DNA of 64,000 nt from positions 14,087,001 to 14,151,000 of the forward strand of contig SMMW01000575.1 in assembly GCA_004794655.1 (NCBI GenBank), in the 5' to 3' direction. The notes beneath the pieces were generated by a model that had not been told where the DNA came from, did not search any database, and worked only from the letters and a program-made list of their open reading frames with translations. A program made the position numbers and the translations under genes. This document shows, in pieces, positions 27,278-39,483 of the stretch. Within the stretch, counting starts at the first letter, position 1, and the number at the start of each line of letters is the position of its first letter. This DNA is from Marisa cornuarietis (lineage: Eukaryota > Mollusca > Gastropoda > Architaenioglossa > Ampullariidae).

Positions 27278-27911
27278 CTTGCGAGAAAAACGAAAGAACA
27301 TGTCAGCAAGAGCCTGCACAGTTCGACATAAACAGCGCGAGATGTCCAGCACTGAGAGCAAGAGAAAGAGAGAAGGACATGGATGGAAAGCAGAAAAAAA
27401 TAATAAAACCTGTAAATGAAGGAGAAAGTGGGAAGAGGCCAGAGGAAGGAAGATAAACTGGGATTATGGAAAAGAAAAGAAAATCGACAGGAAAATGGAA
27501 TAATGATGTACTGACGCAAAGAAGATGGAAAACATGAGGATGAACATTACTCAGCAGACTTTGAAGAAGAATCTTGCAAGAAGACGACGAAACAATGGTG
27601 ACTCGTTTGATAAATGCTGCCAACGAAGACTGCAATGCGCCGATGGTGTTTCCATGCATCATGCATCTTACTTTCAATCCAGGAAGAAGGTAAAAACAGT
27701 TGGAAGATCGCGGCTGCGAATTACTGGCATGTGGAAAAAATGCAGCCTTGTACGCAGAAATCAGTTGTAGGGCTAACATTACGAAGACCTGGAAAATGTG
27801 ATATGCGCGCGGCGGAGAAGTTCTCTGACCGTTGATTGACATAGTAATTAATTTTTTTCGCGAGGTTTCAAGAGTAGAATTTTGAGAGAGGGGTTCGTAT
27901 TAGCGTCAGGA

Positions 27912-27929
27912 AGAGAGAGAGAGAGAGAG
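27912..27929. repeat. (AG)n microsatellite
   Basis: Nine units, about 640 bases downstream of the start of intron 1 remnants and close to exon 2. Confidence 0.85.
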
Positions 27930-28393
27930 TGAAAATCGAGAACAGAATCATCAGTTTGAAACTGCATGTTGCCAATCTCCTATCAAGTCACTTTCACATA
28001 AATACAGGATCGTAATTAACATCGCATCCTAGCGCTTGTGGACGAGAAGTGCATTCCAGCGCAAAACAAGAGATATATTATTTGAAAGAAAAACAACAAT
28101 CGCAGAGAAACACTAAATGCTACCAGTGATGTCAGAGAATGTTTATTTTAACGCCGAAGATAGCGTGCAGGTAGTGTTCCCTTTCGTTGGTTGCCACGCT
28201 GGCTGTCAAACGAGGCTTGATAGCCAGACTTGCGTTGCATGAACATTTGTGTTACCTTTCATACATGAACATGCATGTGCTTGTATGACCTTAAATAGTT
28301 TTTTAAATTATGGGCACATTTGTGTCCGGAAAGGCGCTGCGAGCTCTTATGCAAGTCCCCCAAAAGTAGTTAGCAGCCACTTCTGCTGACCAG

Positions 28394-28657
28394 GGGCCAG
28401 TTGCACAACACATTTCTAATTTTAAACACTTTTAGGCCTTAACTCTATTTAGATAATCAGTTTAAAGTGCACACCACAATTTTAGAATTTTCAAAACTAA
28501 AACTGCTTTAAGTAAGATAAAGTTGTTGAAGTCTGTCTTTGCGTCCTGTCAGCACAAGTTTTTGTATGTTTTTCTGCAATGCATCAAAATGGCTAAGAAG
28601 AGATTTTGCTTCTTTAGAACAGTTTTAAGGTTTAGAAACGTGTTGTGCAACTGGCCC
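28394..28657. mobile_element. MITE, 264 bp, with 18-bp perfect terminal inverted repeats
   Basis: The ends GGGCCAGTTGCACAACAC (28394-28411) and its exact reverse complement (28640-28657) flank a non-coding, AT-rich core. After one mismatch the inverted similarity continues inward through TTTCTAA. A CAG is directly repeated at both outer edges (28391-28393 and 28658-28660), a possible 3-bp target duplication. No transposase is present, so this is a non-autonomous DNA transposon. The superfamily is not assigned. Confidence 0.85.
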
Positions 28658-28900
28658 CAGTACGCTAGACTTATGGAGCCTGTTTAAAATTCTAGCCCTG
28701 TGAGCTGCCACAGTGTGTATGTAACCAGCATCTGCATTAGCGGTGGTAAAAGACAGCCCAACAAGAAGACAACAATAGCTCTCGTTAAGCCAGCAGAGCT
28801 CGGCGACGAGGATATTAAGTGAAGCCATGCAGTCGAGAGGCCAGGTAAATCGATGTGGTGGATACCTAATGGACTAACTCTACACAATGTTACTGCTGCT

Positions 28901-28938
28901 AGAGAGAGAGAGAGAGAAAGAAAGAGAGAAAGAGAGAG
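28901..28938. repeat. (AG)n with AAAG interruptions
   Basis: A 38-base purine tract in intron 1, about 240 bases right of the MITE. Confidence 0.85.
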
Positions 28939-29449
28939 GGCGTGGTCGGTGTGTGGTGGTCCTTGATACCAGCTGCAACACAGCGCCAGGCGACAAGTCT
29001 GTGCTGGAGGAAGTGTATAAAGCACGAGCCTAGGGCACAGCTCACGTGTCACCAGAGTTAAAAGCCGTTTGCTCTTTTGTGTCTGCCGGCAGCTCCCCTG
29101 CTGTAGTCAACCTTAGTCTCCTCTAGTGATGAGTAAGCCCCGGTCAGGTTTCCAAGCCTTTTTCCTCATTATCATTATGGTACTAGTCACTAGTCACTAC
29201 TACTGACATAACTAGAGACGGCACAGTAGGCATACTAACGTTACTAGTAAAGACACAGGAGGAATATCTAGGAAATTATGTGTTAATAAGTTGAACATAG
29301 TTATATTGTTAGGGGAATAACGGAAGCTAGTGAAAAACCGACGTTTCAGATATACTGCTCTTTTTTCATGCTCATTAAAATATCTTCTTGCTAAGACTGC
29401 CGAGAAATAAGACCACTAAGACAGACAAAAACTGCCGCGACTGCTGACG

Positions 29450-29476
29450 CCACCACCACCACCACCACCACCACCA
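29450..29476. repeat. (CAC)n microsatellite
   Basis: Nine CAC/CCA units ending in CATCATC. Confidence 0.92.
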
Positions 29477-30580
29477 TCATCCTGATCTCAAGACCACCCC
29501 TATCACCACTATCACACAGTAGAAACAAACATTTAAGTACAGCGCTGCAGTAATTACACCGTGTATAGATAGCTTCTCAGGCACTTCGTCTCTTACCCCG
29601 GTCCTAGATCTTTATTGCACAACGACAGACTGTTTCTGTCTCACACAAACAAACTCACATCCGCTAGCGATCCGTCCAACTGCCTCACCCCCCCTCCCAG
29701 TGGCCTCCTCACTAACCACCACCACCTCTTATAACTCTCGTCCAACCAATGAAAAACATGCATCAAAGCAATGGAACGGTAAGTGATCATATTAAAATCC
29801 TCGCCCCCATCCCCCTCTTTCTTTTTCTCAATTGTTTTCTATGTTGCTTATACATATCATGCTATTCAGCCCATCTAAGCGAACGTAGTTTCAAAAGCTC
29901 TGCAAATAATTGATCATGAAGACCCAACCATTCTTGCGTGTGATATTTTCTATTGTCGAGGATTGGAAAGACTAAGGAAAAAAAAAACCCCTTCAAACTT
30001 TTTTCAAGCAGTTTTATGGTAAATCGACATGGCCTTAGAACGATAGCTGCGGAACTTGAAAAGCGGGATGACGTCAGCAGGTACATGGTGTTACTGTCAG
30101 TTTGTGCTGACTTTACTTTTGTTCACTTTGTTGTTCTTTGTCGCGAGCGCAGATAAGCTGTTTTTATCATGCGCGAACGCCAGGTGAACTCGGCGATTTA
30201 TTTCCTGCAACAAAAGGCTCAGCTTTTTTGCTATCTGGCTACTGTAAAGTTCCAAGGCAGTGGCATTCAGAGTTTCTTCAACGTGCTGTCGTTACCTGCC
30301 TGGCAGGCTTGAGGTTGTGAGCAGACAGTGAGGACACTTCCTGCTGGCTTCCCGATATCTTTCTTTATCCTTTTCTTGCTCTGTGTGTGCATGCTTTAAT
30401 ATAATACCTAAAATTAAGTCTAGAATAGGGTTACATAAGGGATCTGGCAACCAGTAGAGTACACCACCATTGTGGACTCGGCGGGCCTCCTACACACCAA
30501 GAGCAAGTGACAACAACAGGAAAAGAGGGCATCAACAACAGTAAACAACACCTGCGGCATCACGGAGCAGCGACCCTCCT

Positions 30581-30790
30581 CTACGTTTCGCAGCCGTACA
30601 GCATGATTGGCACCACGAGAGACATATAGCCTGAATTCTGTGGAATAGCTGATGCTGTTGCTACCCCAGATCCTACTGAGTCTGGCCATCGCTGCTGTTG
30701 CTGCTATGATTCTGAGACGTAAGTTCTCCGCACAGCCACCACCACTGGTAATGATCAGGCCCAAGTATTTAAACGGCTGGACCTCTCCAG
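30581..30790 (-). pseudogene. RTE-like LINE reverse-transcriptase fragment, decayed
   Basis: The minus strand encodes a segment beginning VQPFKYLGLIITSGGGC, followed by a block ending ATAAMARLSRIWGSN and then a stretch ending EFRLY. This matches the well-known FKYLG...AMARLxxIW region after the catalytic core of RTE/BovB-type reverse transcriptases. A one-base frameshift follows near 30625; the next expected block (SLVV..LYGCET) is in another frame and ends in TAG where Trp is expected. No catalytic motif, 5' part or 3' end is present. It is a short dead fragment inside intron 1. Confidence 0.75.
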
Positions 30791-31029
30791 ATCCCTCCTT
30801 CTCGTCGTCCCTCCCACCCTCCACTCCCCATATTCCCTCAAGATTCCCATCCCCCCCCACAGTGCAAAATCGCCCTTAGGTGGAAGTCTTTTTCCTACCT
30901 AATCCAAAAACAACCTTCTAGAGATGATTTTAAGCTACGGGAGGAAGAGGAGATGAAAGGCGAGGAAACGAGTATTCTGAACAACACTCCCAGACCCGAA
31001 ACGTGCATAGATGTCACATTCAGCGAGAA

Positions 31030-31130
31030 CTAGGTGAGATTCGAAAGGAGATTTGAACCGACGACCACACTCTTCTCGGTGTATTGGTGACAAGCGAGAG
31101 TTCTGCCGCTACGCTGTCGATCTCTATCAG
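31030..31130 (-). mobile_element. tRNA-derived SINE head, fragment
   Basis: The minus strand has a B box GGTTCAAATCT at 31049-31059 and, upstream, CTCGCTTGTCACCAATACAC. The block GTCACCAATAC is shared with the better-preserved SINE at 35675-35861. The A box region (near 31093-31112) is degraded and no tail was identified. Confidence 0.5.
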
Positions 31131-31718
31131 CGCGTACAGCGCACGCGCGGTAGCCCCCCCCCCCTAGCGGAGTCGTTGCCCCTGCTTGTGCGCACTGCTA
31201 CACGCGCGCCGTCGACCGCTTCCTCACACTCCGTGGCGATATTTGTCATCAACCTGCGTCCTCATGCCTGCACGTGCTGGTTTGGTTTGCTCCTGAAATT
31301 ACTGCTTTCAGTCTCGCCTGATTATCTCAAAACACTTACCGTAAAAATTCCTGCTGTCCAAAGGCTTATCATCCCATTATAGACGTATCACTTTATAACG
31401 ACGTACACTCTAATTACACGGAAGAGGGGAATTGTAGGGGCATAAAAATAAAATTAATTTGTCAATCGCATCGAGCGCTAGCAGCTGGTCACTGTTTGTT
31501 GGTCACGCGATATCTTGGACAAAACACACAAAAGAAATGCAATGGGGTGGAATGATCTGACTCGTCATATGCGCCACAGGATCAATCGACAATTAGTAAT
31601 GGCCTAACGATGAATGTAGGCACGAGTGCCTCTTCCTTGCATCCAAATGAACTTTAAGTACATAAAATAAAAGTTGTACTCGATGGTCATGTCGTTAATT
31701 ATGAAACGTTCACATCTC

Positions 31719-31775
31719 TCTCTTTCACTCCCTCTCTCTCACATACATTGTTTGTGTGTGTGTGGGGGGGGGGGG
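31719..31775. repeat. TC-rich, then (GT)n and G-run
   Basis: A CT-rich stretch, a short spacer, (GT)5-6 and about twelve G in a row. Confidence 0.8.
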
Positions 31776-32983
31776 TGAGAGGAAGAGGGGTTACGTCGAC
31801 CCCAATCAGGAAAGTTTCCCGTTTGATCCTCCTATACGACTGAAAATGACACGAAAAGCAAAACGATTCCATACCCCGAAGACGGGATAGATTGAAGAAC
31901 ACGGGCGGAATTCTGGCGGCTATTTCTTTGTAGCTGCAGCACCATGCACTTCGTCAAGTCTGACAGTTTGAATCACGATATTTTCACTTTCTTAAAAAAA
32001 AACCTTTGCCAGAAATACGCCTTGTCAGTGGAATTTTTTTTTAAATTAAGCTTTGACGCCTGCTTCCGCGTTAGTTTGATTAATTCTCTCCCCAGCGGAG
32101 CCGATGTGAACACCGGACTGAGAATATTTGCCTCCCCCTAGCGGCCTTTTACTCGGTCGCGCAGTATCAAGCGCTCGACAAACATTTAAGCTATCAGCGA
32201 CGAACAAGTACAAAAGCCCCCTCTGTCTGTTGTGCTGACCGCCGAGCCCCAAAGAGTCCTATTTGCTCGGTACCCCTCCACCCTCTCTGGTGTCCGGCGT
32301 TGTTGAACTCTATACGGCCACACGCTAACCTCGTGACGGGTTAGGGTTTTACTTTTTTTTTTTAGTCCTCTGCCGATCACTGTTTTGTAAGTGTCCGGTT
32401 TTGTTTGACAGGCCGTCATTACCTTTAAATCTTGTAAAACAAGTCGTTGGTATTTACCGTGCCCGCCTCCGATTTTGGTGCTTTGTCATTGACAACAAGC
32501 ATGGTGACCATCTAATTTGCACGTTTTCCACTGTCTGGCGATAATTTCCGTGCTGTGCTCTTGCTTCTTTCTTTCTCGCTGATCAAAACACGAATCAAAT
32601 TAGTCCTGATCGTGACAATCAAACGAAATTCAGAGATCTCTGATGCTTTATTTTTATTCCTTATCGAAGAAATCACACACACTCTCTCTCTCTGTGAGAG
32701 AGCAAGAGAGAGGAAAGAGATCGGTGCATAAGCAATCTTGGTGGTTAATGCGCCTGTTTTAAGCAGGGGCAAGACAACCAGAAAGCTCATTTTTAAAACT
32801 AAAAATCAACTCAACCTTCCGAGGAAGCTTTACAGTTCAGGTAGCTGGACCTCCGGTCTACTGACCGCCATCTTTGTGTGCATTCTTTCGTAGGCTTCTG
32901 GTTCCTTGTCTGACGATCGACATCGTGTACCCCAACAACAAAGCAAGCAATTCACTGCCCTGTTCCTCACAAAAAGAATGAAA

Positions 32984-33023
32984 AATGGAGGTGTGAAGTA
33001 TCGAATGGAGGTGTGAAGTATCG
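32984..33023. repeat. Perfect 20-bp tandem duplication
   Basis: aatggaggtgtgaagtatcg occurs twice back to back with no mismatch, indicating a recent local duplication in intron 1. Confidence 0.9.
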
Positions 33024-33440
33024 AACACTTTTCATGGTATAGATCTTGCAGCGTGGAAGTAAAAGATCAAAGGCAGTGTTTAGTGGACGATCCGCATGTT
33101 ATACTGTACGGCTCTCAACAAGCCTCCATGGTCGACTGCAGTGTAATTTTACTTTTGTTATTGACATAACAGAGCTCAGAACATGATACTTTTCCCCCAA
33201 ACGTGGATAAACACCCTTATTCCGAAACACGTCTACATGCACAGAAAGAGACCAACAACATGGACATCAGGATTACACAAGGATATATATTTACACTGTC
33301 AAAGTTTCAGACAGTGGGAGAGCTGTATGTTAATTAGGTGTATCCATGGGCAGCCATGAGGTCACAATTTTGACCCTTTGGTTTTTACTAGTTTGTACTG
33401 GTTGAAAAGTTCTTCCACCCAAAGATGATTTCACAGTTTG

Positions 33441-33608
33441 AGAAGAGAGAGAGAGAGGGGGGGGGGAGGAAACCGGAGAAACCTCCCAAACGACCACCCC
33501 TGCGGTCAAATGTCACATACAGAGTGTCCCGAGACCAGGTCTGGACCCAGGGTCTCTCACTGTAGGGATGATAAGCGAGTGTTTTAACCACTAAACTACA
33601 TGGTGCGC
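33441..33608 (-). mobile_element. tRNA-derived SINE
   Basis: Read on the minus strand, it has an A box-like TAGTTTAGTGGTTAA (33584-33598), then ACTCGCTTATC, and a B box GGGTCCAGACC (33538-33548). These are spaced as in a tRNA gene. A tRNA-unrelated body follows, ending GGTTTCTCCGGTTTCCTCC, then a C-run and (CT)n tail (33445-33470). I recognise this as a typical invertebrate SINE layout. Target-site duplications are not clear, so it is probably older than the 35.7-kb copy. Confidence 0.7.
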
Positions 33609-35674
33609 ATTTGTGAGTATGGTGATATTTATAGAACTGTGTCTCGAGAACGGAAGTAAGTTATTTACACACAGTTCAGAATCGTTATCTTCCACTTAAC
33701 TAGTTTGGTATTAAACAAAGTTCTGTAATGCACCAGATATTTTGAAGATTCCACGTGTCTGCTTGATTATAGTTTTATAAAATCCCGCATGCTCTTTTAA
33801 GGATCAAATCAATTTTCCGAGCTCAGGTAAAGTCTTACCCATTGCAGGCTTTTCTACAGGTAATCTAGAAAACAGAAAACCAGAGTCATGCGCTTACTTA
33901 CTATCCAACGAATAGAAATAAACTTTAGTCTTCGAGAGCCCGAATACCCATTTGTCTGCGCAGGTCATACAAACAGGCGTACTAGGTCGGAGGAAAATAT
34001 AAGCAGAAACAAAATAATTAACCTGATCTATCAAGGCCCTTCTCTTACCTAACCATGTCAGCTTCGTTTAATTCCAATGCCTGCCCCCCAAAGAACATCT
34101 GCGATATTCACAGTGTGTTTGGAATAAACAAAGCCCGATGCAATAAAAAACGATACCTTAGAAATAGGCAGGCGAGCTGATAACTGTATTTAGAAAGAAG
34201 CTGAAAATACCATCGATCTGAAACCAAATGTGCGAAGAGAATTCGATCAAGCGAAGCGCGGTTTCAACAAAGGGGAAAGAGGCTGAGGATTACTCTCGGT
34301 CTGAAGCGGAGAAATTGATGCCTGCAGTGGTCGAAGGTTTCATCCCTCTTTTATTTCCGTGACCTTTTTCCTCCAATCTTGCTCTGGTCCCCTTTTATAC
34401 ATCGGAAGTAGTCACAAAAGACATGTACGGATGTATTTTTTTAAAACATGTCCTGACATTGGTACCTCCACGTGTGAGAAGTATAGGCCTGTTTGCCAGT
34501 ACATTTTGCGACCTTGTTTTGAGAAGAAAGAAAAATAAAATTGCAAGCTCTTGATGGTAGATTTGCTAGAGAATTTCCTCCATTGTTTCTGACAGAATTG
34601 TCATGGTGCTAATGAACTTCAGAGGAATTATTTTAATTGAAGTTTTTATAAGCGTGCACAAGAAGGTCATAGACACATCAACCTTTTGGTTATATATATA
34701 TATATATGTAAAGCATAAAACACACAATCCTATTCTTCTAAAGCACATTTTTCATTCACTTGCTGACAAGATTATGACACTGTATGTCTAACTACCCCAC
34801 TTTTGTGTGACAGTTCCGTCAGTAGCCATCCGACATCCGAGCGCAGTCAATCATTTAATGATAAAGTGTCTTCTCTCAGTAACGAGCCCCTCGCTTGCCG
34901 AGGGCTCTGCGCACGTTTGGAGCTCGATTATTTCAGTAACGAGCTCTAACTGTCCTCTCGCGTTGCACGCTTATCTCACAACGGGTCTCAAAATTACGAT
35001 GCAACGACTAGTATTAGCGCATTTGGACGCTTATCTGTAACCAGTTCCCACTGTTATGCCAGAAGAAATTAGGCTGCCCACATGTCGTATAACACGATAG
35101 GACAATGGGGACAGAGAAATGAATTGGACAGATGGAGTTGGACCCGAAACCTTTTGAGAATTAAAAGATTATCGCATTTAATAATGTTCAGTTGTTATTT
35201 TTCTCCCATGTGGAGGGAACACACTTCTACAGCTGCTATGTGACACAGATTCTGGATCTGAAGCTTGTCAGTCATTTTACTGGAGCTTGATGCCAAAGAG
35301 GAATCATCTCATATAGTTTACAGTAACCGGCATAGTAATATTTTAGGATAAAAATGTACAGCTCCAATAGCATAGTTATGCTGGCACCAATGCTGGCCGG
35401 ACAGAGCCTTATACCTGCGCCCAATATTGAAACCTTACTGGAAGGGCAAAACTGAGCTGATTTTGACCAACATTAGTGCAACGTTGGGTCCATACAGGAT
35501 TCGATAACTCGGTGACCCTATGATTTTAAAAGTGAGTTTTCTCTAGACAACCCTTTATATGAGCGTGGTACCCATCACTTTTAAACTCACTGCCTTACCT
35601 TCTCCAAACTTCATAGGAGTCATGGTACTTACTCCAGAGTTGGATCAAGCACGTCAAACTTCCAAATGACAAGT

Positions 35675-35861
35675 TTTTTTTTAAATTGGTGTTTTACGCC
35701 GAGCCAGCAACTAAGGCTATATCACGGCAAGGCAGCCAGCCCTATAAAACAGATGCCACATGCGGAGAAAGAACAGCGTGCCCGAGACGAGAACTGAACC
35801 CAGGACAGCCAACCTTCACTGTATTGGTGACAGGCGCTAACCGTTGCGCCACCGGACCGCC
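35675..35861 (-). mobile_element. tRNA-derived SINE with target-site duplication
   Basis: It is read on the minus strand. The A box is TGGCGCAACGG (35841-35851) and the B box GGTTCAGTTCT (35790-35800), 40 bases apart as in a tRNA gene. The body ends CGGCGTAAAACACCAATTT followed by an A tail. The element is flanked by tccaaatgacaagt (35661-35674) and tccaaatggcaagt (35862-35875), a 14-bp duplication with one mismatch. Both ends are therefore fixed to the base and the copy is fairly young. Confidence 0.88.
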
Positions 35862-35875
35862 TCCAAATGGCAAGT

Positions 35876-35945
35876 GTCGGCACCTCAGGATTCGAACTCC
35901 TTTGTTTCAAACAATAGCCTATCCGCTTCAAGTTACACGCAGCCA
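35876..35945 (-). mobile_element. Possible second tRNA-like fragment beside the SINE
   Basis: Immediately upstream of the SINE on the minus strand, GGATAGGCTATTG, a near-palindromic TTGTTTGAAACAA loop and GAGTTCGAATCCTGAGG (B box-like, about 35883-35899) resemble a tRNA or a tRNA-derived head. No acceptor stem pairs cleanly, so a SINE remnant is more likely than a functional tRNA. Confidence 0.3.
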
Positions 35946-38639
35946 GTTTAGTATTTGAGCTGTTTTGGTATTATAGTAAAATACTCTTTATTGTGATTAC
36001 TGCCACAGGGCAAGCTGAAACTACGTTAACACTTAAATGTGTAATATATACCCATTAATGCAACCAATTTTGAATAAACCTGTATACCCTGCATCATGTA
36101 TCTGCATACGAAAATTACGAAAGGAGAATAACCTAATCAGCTGATGGCAAAATATTCGTCTGTATCAATGAGCCTAAGCTTCTACTCATCCATTCGATTT
36201 CCCCCAACGCTGCTTCATTCACACCCTTTTGCCGAGATACCCAGTATTCTCATTCACCTTTTCCTGACACTTTCCAGTCTGACACTCACACTCTCCAACG
36301 ACTCAGACTATCGAAGAAGTTGCAGCCAGAATTTGGGAGGCAGCTAGCGGCAGAGTGGGTAGGGAGAGTAGGGAGGGAAAGGGATGGGAATCAGGTGACA
36401 CATCGACAAGGGCGCGCTGGATCTGCAACACCCATTCCATCCGCCGCTCCTTGTCGCGAGCTTGTCTTCCCTAGTGACCGGGTCACATGCGGCCCGAAGA
36501 CGGCGCGATGGTGGCACGCGATGCATGGTAATTCGGTAATGAAGGCTGGCCGGCCGGTGCTGTGCCAGGGATCAAAGCTGATCGGATTGGAACCACATCA
36601 ACGCCGACCATATTGGCTACCACGACCATTGCTTGTCACAAATGACCAGCACCACAAACAGGAGCGCCGCTTTAGTTAACTGGCCTGGCGGCTTTGTAGG
36701 GGAAGGGAGGTGAGAGAGAATCAGGGTGGAGAAAGAAAGCGTGAGCTGAGCTGGTGGGCGAGGACTGTGCAAAGGTGGTGAGACACAGGCAAAAAAAAAA
36801 AGAGAAAAAGAAAAAAAGAAAACCTCGAAACGACAAAGAGACTGGGAGACATCAACCCTCTTCCTCATTATCACCTTTCGTGCCAAACCAATCAGTTATG
36901 GGAGAAGGAGAAACTGAGACAGAGAGACAGAGAGACAGAGATTAAGGGAAAAATAAGCCCTGCACACAATGCAGGTTTAAAGTTGGCAGACTGACGGCGA
37001 GTGAGATGCACTTTAACGACGACAGCAACAAGCGCGAGACGTTTAAGCCGCCTTGGATCAGTTTACAACTTAATTTACCAAAATGCAGTGAAAGTGTTCT
37101 CCCTGCTATAAGAATCTGACAATGAAGAAGTTCTAAAGATTTCTCATAAAACTGCGCGTGCATACTTTCATTTCCTTTTTTTTTCGTTTAGAACAGGTTC
37201 TGGCTTCGACGTCGTACCTAAGTACTTCATTTTTGTTTGAAAATGCTTACGTTTAAGAAACTTTATTGCTACGTTTACTTTGACAAAGACATGTGAGAAA
37301 AAAGACAGGATTCAATGACTTCAACTGAGCATAAAATAGGTTTGAATATTTTGGGTATTTGAATATTCATACATAGTTTTAAATAAACTAAAAGCAGACT
37401 TCTCGAAACAGTCAATAAAGACTTGTATTTTGTTTTGTTATCTCAAAAATCTGAATTTATCTGCTGCAAAAAATGCTATAGACTATCATTGCAAAATATG
37501 TCGATTTCTTTCATGAAGCTACACGCAAGACTGGGTAGTCTTGACTCGAAAACAAACGTAAATGCAGGTGCTGAACGATTTTTCCCCGCCAGATCCACTC
37601 GTCACGAAACAGGGACGAAGAGTAGACTTTTTTCTCAAAGGAGACGACAAAAATTAATCACAGTGGAGTGGCATACTTCGATGGCCATGCCTTTGAAGTC
37701 TTATTCTCGAGCATCATGGTTCGACAGTTATCTCATTATCTAGTACAGTACCCATGTTTTATGCATTTGACTTGACATGTGGCCGTGCTGAATAAGATCA
37801 ATATTTTCTTAATCAAAATTTCCATCGACCGTCTCCTTCAGAAAATCATTTCCTGGCACTTGACCGACGGTAAACATACTGTAAGCGTCTGCTAGTGTTT
37901 GCTTTGCCCGACACCAAGAACCGATTGTCTCCCTCTTCATGCGCAGACGAAAGAAAGTTCAGTAGGAGTCAAAGAGAGTACAACAGTAGACTGGAGTGTC
38001 GTAGTATTCGTCTGTGCCCTGATTGGTAAGACTGGTGATCAGAATAACTCGAGTTCGTTGGTGGTTACGACGATCGATTTTAATCGAAGCGCTTTCTTAA
38101 CCATCGATGTTGAAACAGTTTGCAATTGCTTACAATTGAATTTCCCAATTATGCACGTTGTTTAATTATTTTTTAAAAAAACATTTCTCCCCTTTATTGT
38201 ATTCGACAACCCCATTCTTGTAATCAACATAAATTTAGAGAGTTTTGAACATGAATTTGAAATGAAACATAGACTACACTAGTATAAGCAAGCAGCCCAA
38301 CTGTTTCAAAGTCTGTTTTGCTTCACGTGCCTTAATTTGGACATTGTAATTTTGTGAGCATTCAAGATTGCGTGCACATGAGAGCGTCTCTTTGCGCGTT
38401 CTGCCTTTTGTGCGTTAAAGAGGACCCTTAGCTCTCGCCTTGTGAACATGCAATATTATGCCTAACGAACAAAATGATAGCAGCACGTGCCGTGAAAAAG
38501 TGCCGAATTATGCCCACGTTCAGACAGAATGGCTACCTCTTCACGCGGCGCCATCACCTCGGCAAAGCCTCGATCGGCATGAAAAATAAGCACGTTCCTT
38601 CTTGTATTCCTAATAAGCGTGCCACGGGACAGCCTTGCG

Positions 38640-39451
38640 CACAGGCTTAGCACTCAGATCCTGGGATGCAGGGCGCGGAAAGGCTGGGTGGATGAGTGGT
38701 GGCTAGGAAGGGGAGAGGAGGCCGCAGTAAGGAAGAGCATTGGCTTGGCTTCTGGTCAAGATGTCATCTCGTCGGAAATTATCGTCATTGGGCAAAATCG
38801 GCGGCGGCGTGAAATGACGGGCACGTAAAAAACAGGCAGCTGTCAGCCCCTTCATGACTGCCGTCTCTCTCCCCCCCTCCCTGCCTGCTTCTCATTCTTT
38901 TCTATTTCTGACGTCCGATCGAGGGCCAGGCGCCATCCTCATAAAACGTCATGAAGTCTTGCAGATCCTTGAGCAAGAGGGGGACAAAGGGAACGGGAGG
39001 GAAGGTCAAAGGTGGAAGGGGTGAGAGAGCAGGGGTATGCTGGATGTACGGTTCAAGAGAATTGAACAGGCGGGGAAAGCGGACTCTAAGCGCCCTCATG
39101 CCATAGATAGATGCAAGAGAGCTGCGCGCCTTGCATATTCATGTCTCCATTTGCATACACGGGTACGAAGGTGAGGGAGAGGATTAACTTGAACGCACTT
39201 CAATGTCACTGGCTCAGTCCAAAAGGGGTGGGGTGGGGTGGTGTGCGGCGAGGCCAGTATTCGTAGTAGGACGAGAGGGTTGTTTATGCTAAAGGTTTTG
39301 CTGAAGTTTACTATTTGCTTCGACTATTTATTAAATGTCCGCCAATGGGTCTTTATTTGTTAGAGAGACATGCTGGAAATGATTCAAATAAACACAACTC
39401 TGTTACATAACCGTGTTTGTTCACAAGCGGTGTAACCAAGCGACAGAGCGA

Positions 39452-39483
<32 letters not shown>

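Noticed and set aside
30420..30580. Continuation of the minus-strand frame beyond the reverse-transcriptase fragment
   Set aside because: After the frameshift the encoded residues no longer resemble the LINE protein; it is noise.
35375..35500. Sequence with CCAATG/CCAACATTAG/CAACGTTGG words, suggestive of a degraded tandem repeat
   Set aside because: The units are too diverged to define a period or boundaries by eye.
35686..35958. Plus- and minus-strand frames around 35.7-35.9 kb
   Set aside because: Explained by the SINE with target duplications; they are not protein genes.
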